Under the pieces are notes generated by a model. It saw only the letters and a list, made by a program, of their open reading frames with translations, searched no databases and was not told the DNA's origin. Source: Yunchengibacter salinarum (GTDB lineage: Bacteria; Pseudomonadota; Alphaproteobacteria; Sphingomonadales; Kordiimonadaceae). Taken from it: a stretch of DNA of 64,000 bases. Positions 18,419-26,514 of the stretch are shown here, piece after piece. The DNA lies in assembly GCF_037658235.1 (NCBI RefSeq), contig NZ_JBBJLN010000004.1:62001-126000 (forward strand). The letters are read 5' to 3'. A program made the translations under genes and the position numbers. Each line of letters begins with the position of its first letter. Position 1 is the first letter of the stretch.

Positions 18419-19879
18419 ATGGCTTTCACCCTCGCCATCGTCGGGCGGCCCAATGTGGGCAAGTCCACCCTGTTCAACCGGCTCGTCGGCAAGCGGCTTG
18501 CACTGGTGGACGACACCCCCGGCGTGACCCGTGACCGGCGGGAAGGGCAGGGCAGCCTGGCCGATCTCAGCTTCAACCTGATCGATACGGCGGGGCTGGA
18601 AGACGGCGATCAGGGCAGCCTGTCCCACCGTATGCGGATGCAGACCGAAAAGGCCATGCAGGACGCGGACGTGGTGCTGATGTTGTATGATGCCCGCGCC
18701 GGCGTGACCCCGCTGGACAGTCATTTCGCCGCCGAGCTGCGTCGCTTGAAGGCGCCGGTGATTCTGGTGGCCAACAAGTGCGAGGGCCGGGCCGTGATAT
18801 CCGGCCTCTATGAAGCCTACAGCCTGGGGCTGGGGGAGCCGATCGCCATTTCCGCCGAGCATGATGAAGGCATGGCCGAACTGTACCAGGCCATTGTGGA
18901 TGCGGTGCGCGAAGGGGGCGGCGATCCCTATGCGGACGAGTCGGACGACGAAGACGGGAAAAGCGCCGACGGCCCCACGGACGGACTGGATCTGCCCGAT
19001 GTGGGGGATCTGGATTTCGAATTCGACGACCCCGAAGAGCAGGCGGAGGCGGAAGCCCCCCTCAGGCTGGCCGTGGTGGGGCGGCCCAATGCGGGCAAGT
19101 CCACCCTGATCAATCACCTGGTGGGGGAGGAACGCCTTGTTACCGGGCCGGAAGCGGGCCTGACCCGCGATTCCATCGCCATCGAATGGGAATGGAACGG
19201 CCTGCCGGTGCGCCTGTTCGATACCGCCGGGCTGCGGCGGCGTGCCCGCGTGATGGAAAAGCTGGAAAAGCTTTCGGTCAACGACACGTTGCGCGCCATA
19301 CAGTTCGCCGAGATCGTGGTGCTGTTGATCGATGCCGAACGCGGTGTGGAAAAACAGGACCTGAAGATCGCCGAGCGCATCATTGATGAAGGCCGCGCCG
19401 TGATCATCGCCGTGAACAAATGGGATCTGGTAACGGATCGATTGGCGCTGAACCGGTCGGTGAAGGATGCGTTGACCCGTAGCCTGCCGCAGTTGCGCGG
19501 TGTGGAAGTGATCAATTTCTCCGCCCTGACCGGCAAGGGCGTGCAGAAGATGATGCCCGCCGTGGAAAAAGCCGTGGAGGTGTGGAACGCCCGCGTCCCC
19601 ACCGGGGCTTTCAACCGCTGGCTGGCCGCCACCACGGATCAGCACCCCCCGCCCATGGTTTCCGGGCGTCGGATCAAGATTCGCTATGGCGCACAGGTGA
19701 AAACCCGGCCACCCACCTTCGCGCTTTTCTGCAATATGCCGGAAGACCTGCCGGGCAGTTACAAACGCTATCTGGAAAACGAGCTGCGCCGCGACTTTGA
19801 CCTGCCGGGCACGCCCATTCGCCTGATGCTGCGCAAGGGCGAAAACCCCTATGCCAGCCGGCGGCGCAGAAAAGGCTGA
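18419..19879 (+). CDS. der: Ribosome biogenesis GTPase Der (EngA)
   Basis: Der has two tandem GTPase domains and a KH-like C-terminal domain, and acts in 50S subunit assembly. The P-loops GRPNVGKST (about residue 8) and GRPNAGKST (about residue 220) begin the two G domains; NKCE and NKWD are the specificity motifs. An acidic linker of about 45 residues rich in Asp and Glu separates the domains. The 486 residues are a normal alphaproteobacterial length. Possibly co-transcribed with bamB, 27 bp upstream. Confidence 0.96.
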   Translation: MAFTLAIVGRPNVGKSTLFNRLVGKRLALVDDTPGVTRDRREGQGSLADLSFNLIDTAGLEDGDQGSLSHRMRMQTEKAMQDADVVLMLYDARAGVTPLDSHFAAELRRLKAPVILVANKCEGRAVISGLYEAYSLGLGEPIAISAEHDEGMAELYQAIVDAVREGGGDPYADESDDEDGKSADGPTDGLDLPDVGDLDFEFDDPEEQAEAEAPLRLAVVGRPNAGKSTLINHLVGEERLVTGPEAGLTRDSIAIEWEWNGLPVRLFDTAGLRRRARVMEKLEKLSVNDTLRAIQFAEIVVLLIDAERGVEKQDLKIAERIIDEGRAVIIAVNKWDLVTDRLALNRSVKDALTRSLPQLRGVEVINFSALTGKGVQKMMPAVEKAVEVWNARVPTGAFNRWLAATTDQHPPPMVSGRRIKIRYGAQVKTRPPTFALFCNMPEDLPGSYKRYLENELRRDFDLPGTPIRLMLRKGENPYASRRRRKG

Positions 19880-19975
19880 ACGCTGCCCGTGCTGCGACAT
19901 CCCACCGCTACACGGGCGCGTTTCACGGCCTATTCTGTGGATGGTACCGCCAACAGCATGAATGCCTGAAAAGTC

Positions 19976-21046
19976 ATGACCAGCCAGCCTGAAAACGCAC
20001 CTTCCCCCCACGCCATGATGCCTGCCCTGACACGGGACCGGGATCGCCGCGCCGTGGGGGGCTGGCTGCTTGCCATGTGCGGGCTGGTGTTCCTGATGGT
20101 GGTGGTGGGCGGCGCCACACGCCTGACCGAATCCGGCCTGTCCATGGTGGACTGGCGCCCCGTCACCGGCATCCTGCCCCCGCTCAGTGACGATGCCTGG
20201 GCGGCGGAATTCGCCAAATACCGGACCAGCCCCGAATATCGCCTGAAAAATGCGGGCATGTCGCTGGATGAATTCAAGACCATATTTTACTGGGAATGGG
20301 GTCATAGGCTGCTGGGGCGACTCATCGGGCTTGCCTTTGCCCTGCCGCTGCTTTTCTTCTGGCTGAAGGGCCGCATCCCACCTGGCTATGGCACCCGCCT
20401 GCTGGCCCTGTTCTTTCTGGGCGGGGCGCAAGGTCTGCTGGGCTGGTTCATGGTGAAATCGGGGCTGGTGGATGAACCCGCGGTCAGCCATTACCGGCTG
20501 GCGGCGCATCTGGGACTGGCGCTGGTGATTTTCGCGGCCCTGTTCCGAACCGCACTCGGCCTGCTGATGCCGGCCCCGGCCATGGGCCGGGACTTTACCC
20601 GCCGCCTTGGCCGGATCATGCTTGGCGTGTTGGCGCTTCAGATCGTTCTGGGCGCGCTGGTGGCCGGGCTGAAGGCGGGCATGATCTATAACCAATGGCC
20701 GCTGATGGGGGAGGGGCTGGTGCCCCCCGGCCTGCTGCATATGGCGCCCTGGTGGCTCAATTTTCTGGAAAATGCGGTCACGGTGCAATTCGATCATCGC
20801 ATTGGTGCCTATGTGCTCATGGCCCTGGGGCTCTGGCTCGGCTGGCGAGGCTGGCGACTGGGCGGCCCGGTGCGGGTGGCGGCGGTGGGCATGAGCGTGC
20901 TGTTGCTGTTGCAAGCCGCGCTCGGCATTGTCACTCTGGTAAAGGCAGTGCCGGTGGTCTGGGGAACGGCGCATCAGGGTGTGGCCGTGCTGCTGCTGGC
21001 GGCGGTGCTGTATTTCCTTCATTTGCACAAGGGGCGGGTCGCCTGA
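19976..21046 (+). CDS. ctaA: Heme A synthase (COX15/CtaA family)
   Basis: This 356-residue polytopic protein oxidises heme O to heme A for aa3-type cytochrome oxidases. Conserved elements include GGATRLTESGLSMVDWRP, the heme-ligand His in WEWGHRLLGR, RLAAHLGLAL, and QFDHRIGAY near the second heme site. About eight membrane segments are present. It implies an aa3-type oxidase in the organism, though the ctaB, ctaG and cox genes are not in this window. Confidence 0.95.
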   Translation: MTSQPENAPSPHAMMPALTRDRDRRAVGGWLLAMCGLVFLMVVVGGATRLTESGLSMVDWRPVTGILPPLSDDAWAAEFAKYRTSPEYRLKNAGMSLDEFKTIFYWEWGHRLLGRLIGLAFALPLLFFWLKGRIPPGYGTRLLALFFLGGAQGLLGWFMVKSGLVDEPAVSHYRLAAHLGLALVIFAALFRTALGLLMPAPAMGRDFTRRLGRIMLGVLALQIVLGALVAGLKAGMIYNQWPLMGEGLVPPGLLHMAPWWLNFLENAVTVQFDHRIGAYVLMALGLWLGWRGWRLGGPVRVAAVGMSVLLLLQAALGIVTLVKAVPVVWGTAHQGVAVLLLAAVLYFLHLHKGRVA

Positions 21047-21080
21047 GGCAAGGCTTCCCCGCCGAACAAAGGGGGCTGCG

Positions 21081-21455
21081 GTGAATGACCGGATCGAAAC
21101 ACCCGAAACGCGCGCAGACAGCGGTTGCGTCAGCCTGTATGTGACCGTGGAGAGCGAGAATGTCGCCGTCCACATGGCCAGCGAACTGGTCAAGGAGGAT
21201 CTGGTCGCCTGCGTCAATGTGTTTGACGGCGTGCGCTCCGTTTATAAGTGGGACGGCATGGTGCAGATCGACAATGAGGTGGTGATGATCGCCAAGACCA
21301 CCCGATCCATGAGCGCCAAAGCCATCGCGCGCATCAAGGAACTGCACAATTACGACGTTCCGTGCATCACGATCTGGCCCATTGAAGGGGGCGAGGGCGA
21401 CTATCTGGGCTGGGTGCGCGAAACCGTCGATCCACAGAAGCGCGTTTCAAACTAG
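21081..21455 (+). CDS. cutA: Divalent cation tolerance protein CutA
   Basis: The 124-residue protein is a trimeric ferredoxin-like fold of the CutA family, first linked to copper tolerance; its real role is unclear. Motifs are VACVNVFDGVRSVYKWDG and the later KTTRSMSAKAIARIKELH and PCITIWPIEGG. The GTG at 21081 is chosen because it follows AAAGGGGG at the right spacing and the family has no longer N-terminus; upstream in-frame codons fall inside ctaA. Confidence 0.92.
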   Translation: MNDRIETPETRADSGCVSLYVTVESENVAVHMASELVKEDLVACVNVFDGVRSVYKWDGMVQIDNEVVMIAKTTRSMSAKAIARIKELHNYDVPCITIWPIEGGEGDYLGWVRETVDPQKRVSN

Positions 21456-21516
21456 GCATGGTGCAAACGGGCGGCTAGGTTTGATGCTTCGGATCAGTAA
21501 CGGGGAAGGGGAACCG

Positions 21517-21828
21517 ATGAACAGACAAAGCCGCGTTTCAGATGATGCCCGCGCCATGATGGAATTTGAAAGCCGCCGCAAGTCCGTGCTGGTGGCGTAT
21601 CTTCTGTGGTTCTTTCTGGGCGGTTTCGGGGTTCACCGCTTTTATCTGGGGGCCACTTTTTCCGGCTTCGTCATGCTGGCGGTGGCCGGGGTGTCCTTCC
21701 TGACCATGATCATTCTGATCGGTCATCTGGGGATGCTTTTCATCGGCTTGTGGTGGCTCGTGGATGCCCTGCTGATTCCGGGGCTTACGCAGCGCTATAA
21801 TGCCAGGCTGGCCCGCACCATCGGCTGA
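21517..21828 (+). CDS. TM2 domain-containing membrane protein
   Basis: A 103-residue protein with the TM2 fold: VAYLLWFFLGGFGVHRFYLG is the family signature around residue 30, followed by a second hydrophobic hairpin. TM2 proteins are small inner-membrane proteins of unknown function. The ATG at 21517 follows GGGGAAGGGGAACC, a clear ribosome-binding site. Confidence 0.88.
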   Translation: MNRQSRVSDDARAMMEFESRRKSVLVAYLLWFFLGGFGVHRFYLGATFSGFVMLAVAGVSFLTMIILIGHLGMLFIGLWWLVDALLIPGLTQRYNARLARTIG

Positions 21829-21849
21829 TCGGCTTTTCCGGGCACGAAA

Positions 21850-21877
21850 AACGCGCCCCGATGATCGGGGCGCGCTT
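21850..21877. terminator. Bidirectional terminator between convergent genes
   Basis: An inverted repeat GCGCCCCGAT/ATCGGGGCGC with almost no loop lies between the TM2 gene and the minus-strand oxidoreductase. The plus-strand T run is short, while the minus strand reads into TTTTTCG, so it probably ends transcription of the oxidoreductase and perhaps both. Confidence 0.6.
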
Positions 21878-21918
21878 CATGGTTTCAAGCCATGCGCCAG
21901 GAGGGGCGGGGCGGCGGC

Positions 21919-22932
21919 TCAGTCGTCCGCCACTTTCACCACCTGCTTGCCGAAATTGCGGCCCTTGAGCATGTCGATAAAGGCTTGGGGGGCGTTCTCC
22001 AGGCCCTCGGCCACGGTTTCCCGATATTTCAGCTTGCCTTCTTTCAGCCAGCCCGCGCCCAGCTTGACCCATTCGCGGGTCAGTTCCGGGTAATTGAAGA
22101 CGATGAAGCCCTGCATCTTCACGCTGCGCTGGATCAGCACCATCAGATTGCGCGGCCCCGGCGGCAGATCATCCAGCGTGGCATTATAGCTGGCGATCAT
22201 GCCGCAAAGCGCGATCCGGGCGTTGAAATTGAGATTGTTGATGGCCGCTTCCATGATCGGGCCGCCCACATTTTCGAAATAGACATCGATGCCATCGGGA
22301 TTGGCCTTGCGCACCGCTTTGACCAGATTGCCTTCCGTCTTGTAATTGAAGGCATCGTCGAACCCCAATTCCCTGAGATAGGCAACCTTGTCATCGTCCC
22401 CGGCGCTGCCCGCCACATGACAGCCCAGATTTTTGGCGATCTGGCCCACTACCTGGCCCACGGCGCCCGATGCGGCGGAAACGAAGACATTTTCGCCGTC
22501 TTTCAGCTCCGCCACGCCCTTCAGGCCAACATAGGCCGTCATCCCCGGCATACCGAGAATACCGAGATGATAGGACAGCGGCGCCAGGGACGGGTCTACC
22601 TCGTAGAAGTCGCTTGCCTGATGATTGAAGGCATCGGCCATCGGCCCCATGCCGACCACATAGGCCCCTTCCTTGAACCGCCCCCCGTTGGAGGCCACCA
22701 CCTTGCCCACGAGCCCGGCTTCGATCGGTTCGCCGATCTGGAAAGGCGGAATGTAGGACTTCATGTCGTTCATCCGGCCCCGCATATAAGGGTCCACGGA
22801 GAAATAAACGGGCTTGATCTGCACCTCGCCACTGGCCGGGTCGCCAAGCTCGGCTTCCGCCTGCTTGAAATTGTCATTGGTGACCCAGCCTTCGGGCCGG
22901 CTGTTCAACAGGATCTGGCGGATTGCGGTCAT
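21919..22932 (-). CDS. NADP-dependent MDR-family oxidoreductase (CurA/YncB type)
   Basis: This zinc-free medium-chain dehydrogenase/reductase has 337 residues. The N-terminal segment PVYFSVDPYMRGRM is characteristic of the leukotriene B4 dehydrogenase/CurA subgroup, and the Rossmann motif is SAASGAVGQVVGQIAK. Members reduce activated double bonds of alkenals, curcumin or prostaglandin-like substrates with NADPH; the natural substrate is not predictable. No zinc-binding cysteines are present. The gene stands alone on the minus strand. Confidence 0.9.
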   Translation of the reverse strand: MTAIRQILLNSRPEGWVTNDNFKQAEAELGDPASGEVQIKPVYFSVDPYMRGRMNDMKSYIPPFQIGEPIEAGLVGKVVASNGGRFKEGAYVVGMGPMADAFNHQASDFYEVDPSLAPLSYHLGILGMPGMTAYVGLKGVAELKDGENVFVSAASGAVGQVVGQIAKNLGCHVAGSAGDDDKVAYLRELGFDDAFNYKTEGNLVKAVRKANPDGIDVYFENVGGPIMEAAINNLNFNARIALCGMIASYNATLDDLPPGPRNLMVLIQRSVKMQGFIVFNYPELTREWVKLGAGWLKEGKLKYRETVAEGLENAPQAFIDMLKGRNFGKQVVKVADD

Positions 22933-23019
22933 CTGGGTGTCCTCCCCCTTTTGGACAATGTTCGATTGGGTACAGAAGATTAGGTGGCGAGCGCGGGCGC
23001 GGCAAGGGGGGCGAAGGCT

Positions 23020-23103
23020 TCTTTTTTATGTGGTATTATTTTACCTCATTTTTATCTCATTGTTTTTGAATAACTTTTACAAAAATATAGCCACTTAAAA
23101 GGC
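23020..23103 (+). promoter_or_regulatory. AT-rich tract, possible UP element for rplM-rpsI
   Basis: Roughly 80 bp of strongly A/T-rich sequence with several T and A runs lie directly upstream of the -35 of the rplM promoter, in an otherwise GC-rich genome. Such tracts can bind the RNA polymerase alpha subunit. The function is inferred from position. Confidence 0.4.
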
Positions 23104-23131
23104 TTGACGCAGGCCGCGCCATCACTATAGT
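23104..23131 (+). promoter_or_regulatory. Predicted strong sigma-70 promoter of rplM-rpsI
   Basis: TTGACG at 23104-23109 and TATAGT at 23126-23131 are separated by 16 bp. A transcript from here would have a leader of about 140 nt before rplM, containing short inverted repeats such as GCGGC/GCCGC near 23175-23195. Confidence 0.65.
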
Positions 23132-23280
23132 GCACGCCACGCACCGGCGGGTCGTATCACGGTCCCGTCGCCCGAGCGGCCAAAGGAGCCGCCGCAGAGC
23201 CCCAAGCACACGGGATACAGTATGGCGGGGGCCTCGCGGCACAAAAGAACCGGACCAGAAAACCGGACAAGAGGACAATT

Positions 23281-23739
23281 ATGAAAACCTACTCCGCCAA
23301 ACCGTCGGAGATCGAAAAGAAGTGGCTCATCGTCGATGCAGACGGTGTGGTCCTGGGCCGTCTTGCCCAGGCCGTCGCTTCCGTTCTCCGGGGCAAGCAC
23401 AAGCCCACCTTCACGCCCCATATGGACTGCGGCGACAATGTGATCGTGATCAACGCCGACAAGGTGAAGCTCACCGGCAAGAAACGGTCGGACAAGATCT
23501 ATTACCGCCACACCGGCTATCCCGGGGGCATCAAATCCCAGACGGCGGAAGAAATCCTCGAAGGTCGCTTCCCGGAGCGCGTCGTGGAAAAAGCCATTCA
23601 GCGCATGATCCCCTCCGGCCCGCTGGGCCGCCAGCAATTGCGCAATCTGCGCGTCTTTGCGGGCAGCGATCATCCGCACGCCGCTCAGAACCCTGAAGTT
23701 CTGGACGTTGCGGCCATGAACCCCAAGAACAAGAGGTAA
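23281..23739 (+). CDS. rplM: 50S ribosomal protein L13
   Basis: The 152-residue protein has the L13 hallmarks KTYSAKPSEIEKKW, DADGVVLGRLA, the HTGYPGG loop and AVRGMLP-like IQRMIPSGPLGRQQLRNL. L13 is an early-assembly protein of the large subunit. An AAGAGG ribosome-binding site precedes the start, and rpsI follows after 5 bp. Confidence 0.98.
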   Translation: MKTYSAKPSEIEKKWLIVDADGVVLGRLAQAVASVLRGKHKPTFTPHMDCGDNVIVINADKVKLTGKKRSDKIYYRHTGYPGGIKSQTAEEILEGRFPERVVEKAIQRMIPSGPLGRQQLRNLRVFAGSDHPHAAQNPEVLDVAAMNPKNKR

Positions 23740-23744
23740 GCGTC

Positions 23745-24245
23745 ATGGCAGAAGATAAAGCCACGCTTCAGGATCTGAAGGAAATCACGGGCGAGCCCGC
23801 CGCCGGCGACACGCCGGTTGAGGCCACCCAGGAAGAGCGCAAGCCCGTCAAGGACTCGCTGGGCCGCACCTATGCCACTGGTCGCCGGAAGGATGCCGTG
23901 GCCCGTGTCTGGGTCAAGCCGGGCAGCGGTCGCATCACGGTGAACGGGCGGGAGCAGGAAGTCTATTTCGCTCGCCCGACGCTGCGGCTGATCGTGAACC
24001 AGCCGTTCCAGGTTGCTGATCGGGTGGACCAGTATGATGTGGTCGCCACCGTAAAGGGCGGCGGCCTCAGTGGTCAGGCCGGTGCCGTCAAGCATGGCAT
24101 TTCCCGCGCCCTGCAACTGGCGGAGCCGGAACTGCGCGCGTCGTTGAAGTCCGCGGGCTTCCTGACGCGGGACAGCCGGACGGTGGAACGGAAGAAGTAT
24201 GGCCGCAAAAAGGCCCGTCGCAGCTTCCAGTTCTCCAAGCGTTAA
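23745..24245 (+). CDS. rpsI: 30S ribosomal protein S9
   Basis: S9 reaches the P-site tRNA with its C-terminal tail, here RRSFQFSKR. The core has YATGRRKDAVARVWVKPG, the GGGLSGQAGAVKHGISRAL signature and DSRTVERKKYG. The first 38 residues form an acidic extension absent from E. coli S9 but common in alphaproteobacteria. Translation follows rplM by 5 bp. Confidence 0.98.
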   Translation: MAEDKATLQDLKEITGEPAAGDTPVEATQEERKPVKDSLGRTYATGRRKDAVARVWVKPGSGRITVNGREQEVYFARPTLRLIVNQPFQVADRVDQYDVVATVKGGGLSGQAGAVKHGISRALQLAEPELRASLKSAGFLTRDSRTVERKKYGRKKARRSFQFSKR

Positions 24246-24285
24246 GGCCGCGAGCGGGCAACGCCCGCCATGCCGAACAGAATTC

Positions 24286-24317
24286 GGGCCGCTCCTTCGG
24301 GGGCGGCCTTTTTTTAT
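24286..24317 (+). terminator. Rho-independent terminator of rplM-rpsI
   Basis: A GGCCGC/GCGGCC stem closed by a loop containing TTCG is followed by seven T, 40 bases after the rpsI stop. Confidence 0.8.
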
Positions 24318-24394
24318 GGGCGCGACCGGTTTATGGTCGGGGCACGCATCTGGCGGGCGCCAGGTACACCATCCATCGCGCAAGGGAGATTGCC

Positions 24395-24928
24395 ATGACC
24401 CGCTTGTTATCCAGACTGCTCCTGCTGGGCGGTTTGCTGATCGGGGGGCGGGGCGCGCTCGCGCAGGCGCCGGATATGGACCTGGACATGTCCAATGCCG
24501 CCATGCCCCTACCGGGCATCATCACTGGCGGCCAACCCAGCCGGGACGACCTGAAGGCGCTGGCGGACAGCGGGGTGAAAACCGTCATCACCCTGCGCAC
24601 CGAAAATGAATGGACCGGCATGGACGAAGATGCCGAGACCAGCGCGCTCGGCCTAAGGCTGATCCGCATTCCCGTCAGCGGCGCGGAAGACCTGACACCG
24701 GAAACCGCAAGGCAGTTGCACGCCGCGCTCACCGAAGTGGAAGCGCATGGGCAGGTGCTGCTGCACTGTGCGGCCGGCAATCGCGCGGGCGGGCTGCTGG
24801 CCCTGCGCCAGTTCCATTTTCAGGATATGAGCGTGGACGCCGCCTATGATCTGGGCCGGAAAGCGGGTCTTTCCGGCTTGTCACGGGCTGTGAAGAAAAA
24901 GCTGCAACAGGCTGAAAAGAAACAGTAA
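24395..24928 (+). CDS. Exported tyrosine phosphatase-like protein (CX4R)
   Basis: The 177-residue product starts with a signal peptide (about residues 1-24, ending ALAQA). The motif HCAAGNRAGG has Cys125 and Arg130, a CX4R spacing found in the DUF442/beta-lactamase hydrolase-like phosphatases and related HCxxGNR proteins. The upstream strand GGQPSRDDLKAL also fits that family. A periplasmic phosphatase or sulfur-handling role is possible, but no substrate is known. The M28 peptidase gene follows after 24 bp. Confidence 0.75.
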   Translation: MTRLLSRLLLLGGLLIGGRGALAQAPDMDLDMSNAAMPLPGIITGGQPSRDDLKALADSGVKTVITLRTENEWTGMDEDAETSALGLRLIRIPVSGAEDLTPETARQLHAALTEVEAHGQVLLHCAAGNRAGGLLALRQFHFQDMSVDAAYDLGRKAGLSGLSRAVKKKLQQAEKKQ

Positions 24929-24952
24929 AAATATCCAAAGGGGGAGAGTATC

Positions 24953-26380
24953 ATGCACCGGACATTATCACTGTGTCTCGCCGCCGCCATGGGTGGGCTG
25001 GGGCTTCTGGCGGCAACAACACTGCCCGCCTCGGCGCAGGCGCTGCACGAAAACCCGGCAAAGGAAGTGCGCCGCATTCATGGTTTCGTCAACACTGTGG
25101 ATGCGGACAGGATCGAGGCGGATATTCGTACCCTGGCCGGGTTCGGCACGCGGCACACCCTGTCGCAGACGGACAGTGACGAGCGTGGTATCGGCGCGGC
25201 CCGGCGCTTCATTCAGGGGGAAATGGAAGCCATTGCCGAAACCTGCAAAGCGGATGTGGAGGTCTTTACCGTTTCGGAAACGGTGGAGGGGGGCCGTATT
25301 CCAGACCCCACCGAAGTGGTGAATGTGGTCGCGCTGCAAAAGGGTATTCTGGACCCGAACCGGGTGGTGATGATGTCCGGCGACATTGACAGCCGGGCCA
25401 GTGACCCGCTGGACGGCACATCCGACGCGCCGGGCGCCAATGACAATGCCAGCGGCATGGCCGGTGTCATGGAAGCGCTTCGCGTGCTGTGCCAGACCAA
25501 ATTCCCCGGTTCCATCGTCTATGCGGGCCTGTCAGGGGAAGAGCAGGGGCTCTATGGTGGCCGCATTCTGGCGGATTATGCCAAAAAGAACGGCTGGCGG
25601 ATCATGGGGGTGCTCAATAATGACATGATCGGCAATATCAGCGGCATCAACGGCATTACCGACAATACCATCGCTCGTGTCTTTTCCGAGGGCACCCGCG
25701 TGGTGGAAACCGAGGAAGAGGCCCGCCAGCGCCGCTTCTGGGGCGGCGAGGTGGACAGCCCCAGCCGCAATCTGGCGCGCCTGATCGACACATTGGCGGA
25801 TCGCTATATCCGCAATCTGGACGTGATGATGATCTACCGGCTGGATCGTTTCCGTCGCGGCGGCCACCATCGCCCGTTCAACGAGGCGGGCTATCCGGGC
25901 GTGCGCATCATGGAAACCAACGAGCATTATGACCGTCAGCATCAGAACATCCGCACCGAGAATGGGCGCCATTTCGGCGACACCGTCGATTATGTTGATT
26001 TTGACTATGCCGCCAAGCTGACCTCACTGAATGTGGCGACCCTGGCGCAACTGGCGGGAAGCCCGCCTTTCCCGGTGGATGTGACCATCGAAGGGGCGGT
26101 CAGCCCGGACACTACGGTGAAATGGTCCATGCCGTGGCAGACACGCCAGATGGCCAATCTCAGGGGCTTCCGCATCTATTGGCGCAAGACCACGGATGCC
26201 AACTGGCGCTGGAGCCATTTCGTGGGCAAGGACAAGCGGGAACACACGCTGGAAAATGTGGTGATCGACAATTACTTCTTTGGTGTAACCGCCGTGGCCA
26301 ATGACGGGCTGGAAACGCCGGTGGTGTTTCCCGGCCCCATGGGGGCATTCGAACCGGCCCCCGGTACGGGCGGGGAATGA
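24953..26380 (+). CDS. Exported M28 family zinc peptidase
   Basis: A 475-residue secreted protein: signal peptide to about residue 27 (ASAQA), then an M28 aminopeptidase domain. Metal-site motifs are SGDIDSRASD, PGANDNASG, the catalytic pair in SGEEQGLYG, NNDMIG, and the last His in NEHYDRQ. The first canonical His (GHxD) is replaced by Asp144. A C-terminal domain of about 110 residues, beginning after PFPVDVTIEG, resembles a fibronectin-like beta domain. Likely an aminopeptidase acting on imported peptides; specificity unknown. Confidence 0.85.
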   Translation: MHRTLSLCLAAAMGGLGLLAATTLPASAQALHENPAKEVRRIHGFVNTVDADRIEADIRTLAGFGTRHTLSQTDSDERGIGAARRFIQGEMEAIAETCKADVEVFTVSETVEGGRIPDPTEVVNVVALQKGILDPNRVVMMSGDIDSRASDPLDGTSDAPGANDNASGMAGVMEALRVLCQTKFPGSIVYAGLSGEEQGLYGGRILADYAKKNGWRIMGVLNNDMIGNISGINGITDNTIARVFSEGTRVVETEEEARQRRFWGGEVDSPSRNLARLIDTLADRYIRNLDVMMIYRLDRFRRGGHHRPFNEAGYPGVRIMETNEHYDRQHQNIRTENGRHFGDTVDYVDFDYAAKLTSLNVATLAQLAGSPPFPVDVTIEGAVSPDTTVKWSMPWQTRQMANLRGFRIYWRKTTDANWRWSHFVGKDKREHTLENVVIDNYFFGVTAVANDGLETPVVFPGPMGAFEPAPGTGGE

Positions 26381-26443
26381 CCTTCACAAACCCGCTAACC
26401 GTATTGTGAACTGACAGGGACGCTTTCAGCACCTATCTGCTGT

Positions 26444-26479
26444 GGCGGGGGACCGCTCCCCGGCGGGGGACCGCTCCCC
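26444..26479 (+). repeat. 18-bp tandem duplication
   Basis: Two perfect head-to-tail copies of GGCGGGGGACCGCTCCCC occupy 26444-26461 and 26462-26479, followed by the start of a third (GCCGC). Each copy contains the inverted pair GGGG/CCCC. It lies in the 134-bp gap between the M28 gene and the dsbD-like gene. Confidence 0.9.
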
Positions 26480-26514
26480 GCCGCAGCGCTGTTCAATGGG
26501 ACAAAGGACCACTC

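Noticed and set aside
18260..21217. 985-codon minus-strand open frame across der and ctaA
   Set aside because: It is antisense to two clear genes; its translation is low-complexity and rich in His, Gln and Arg, as expected for a shadow frame in GC-rich DNA.
21892..22983. 363-codon plus-strand open frame opposite the MDR oxidoreductase
   Set aside because: The minus-strand protein has a complete MDR domain; the plus frame is a His-rich shadow.
26444..26479. Possible CRISPR-like array
   Set aside because: Only two contiguous copies with no spacers and no cas genes nearby; it is a simple tandem duplication.
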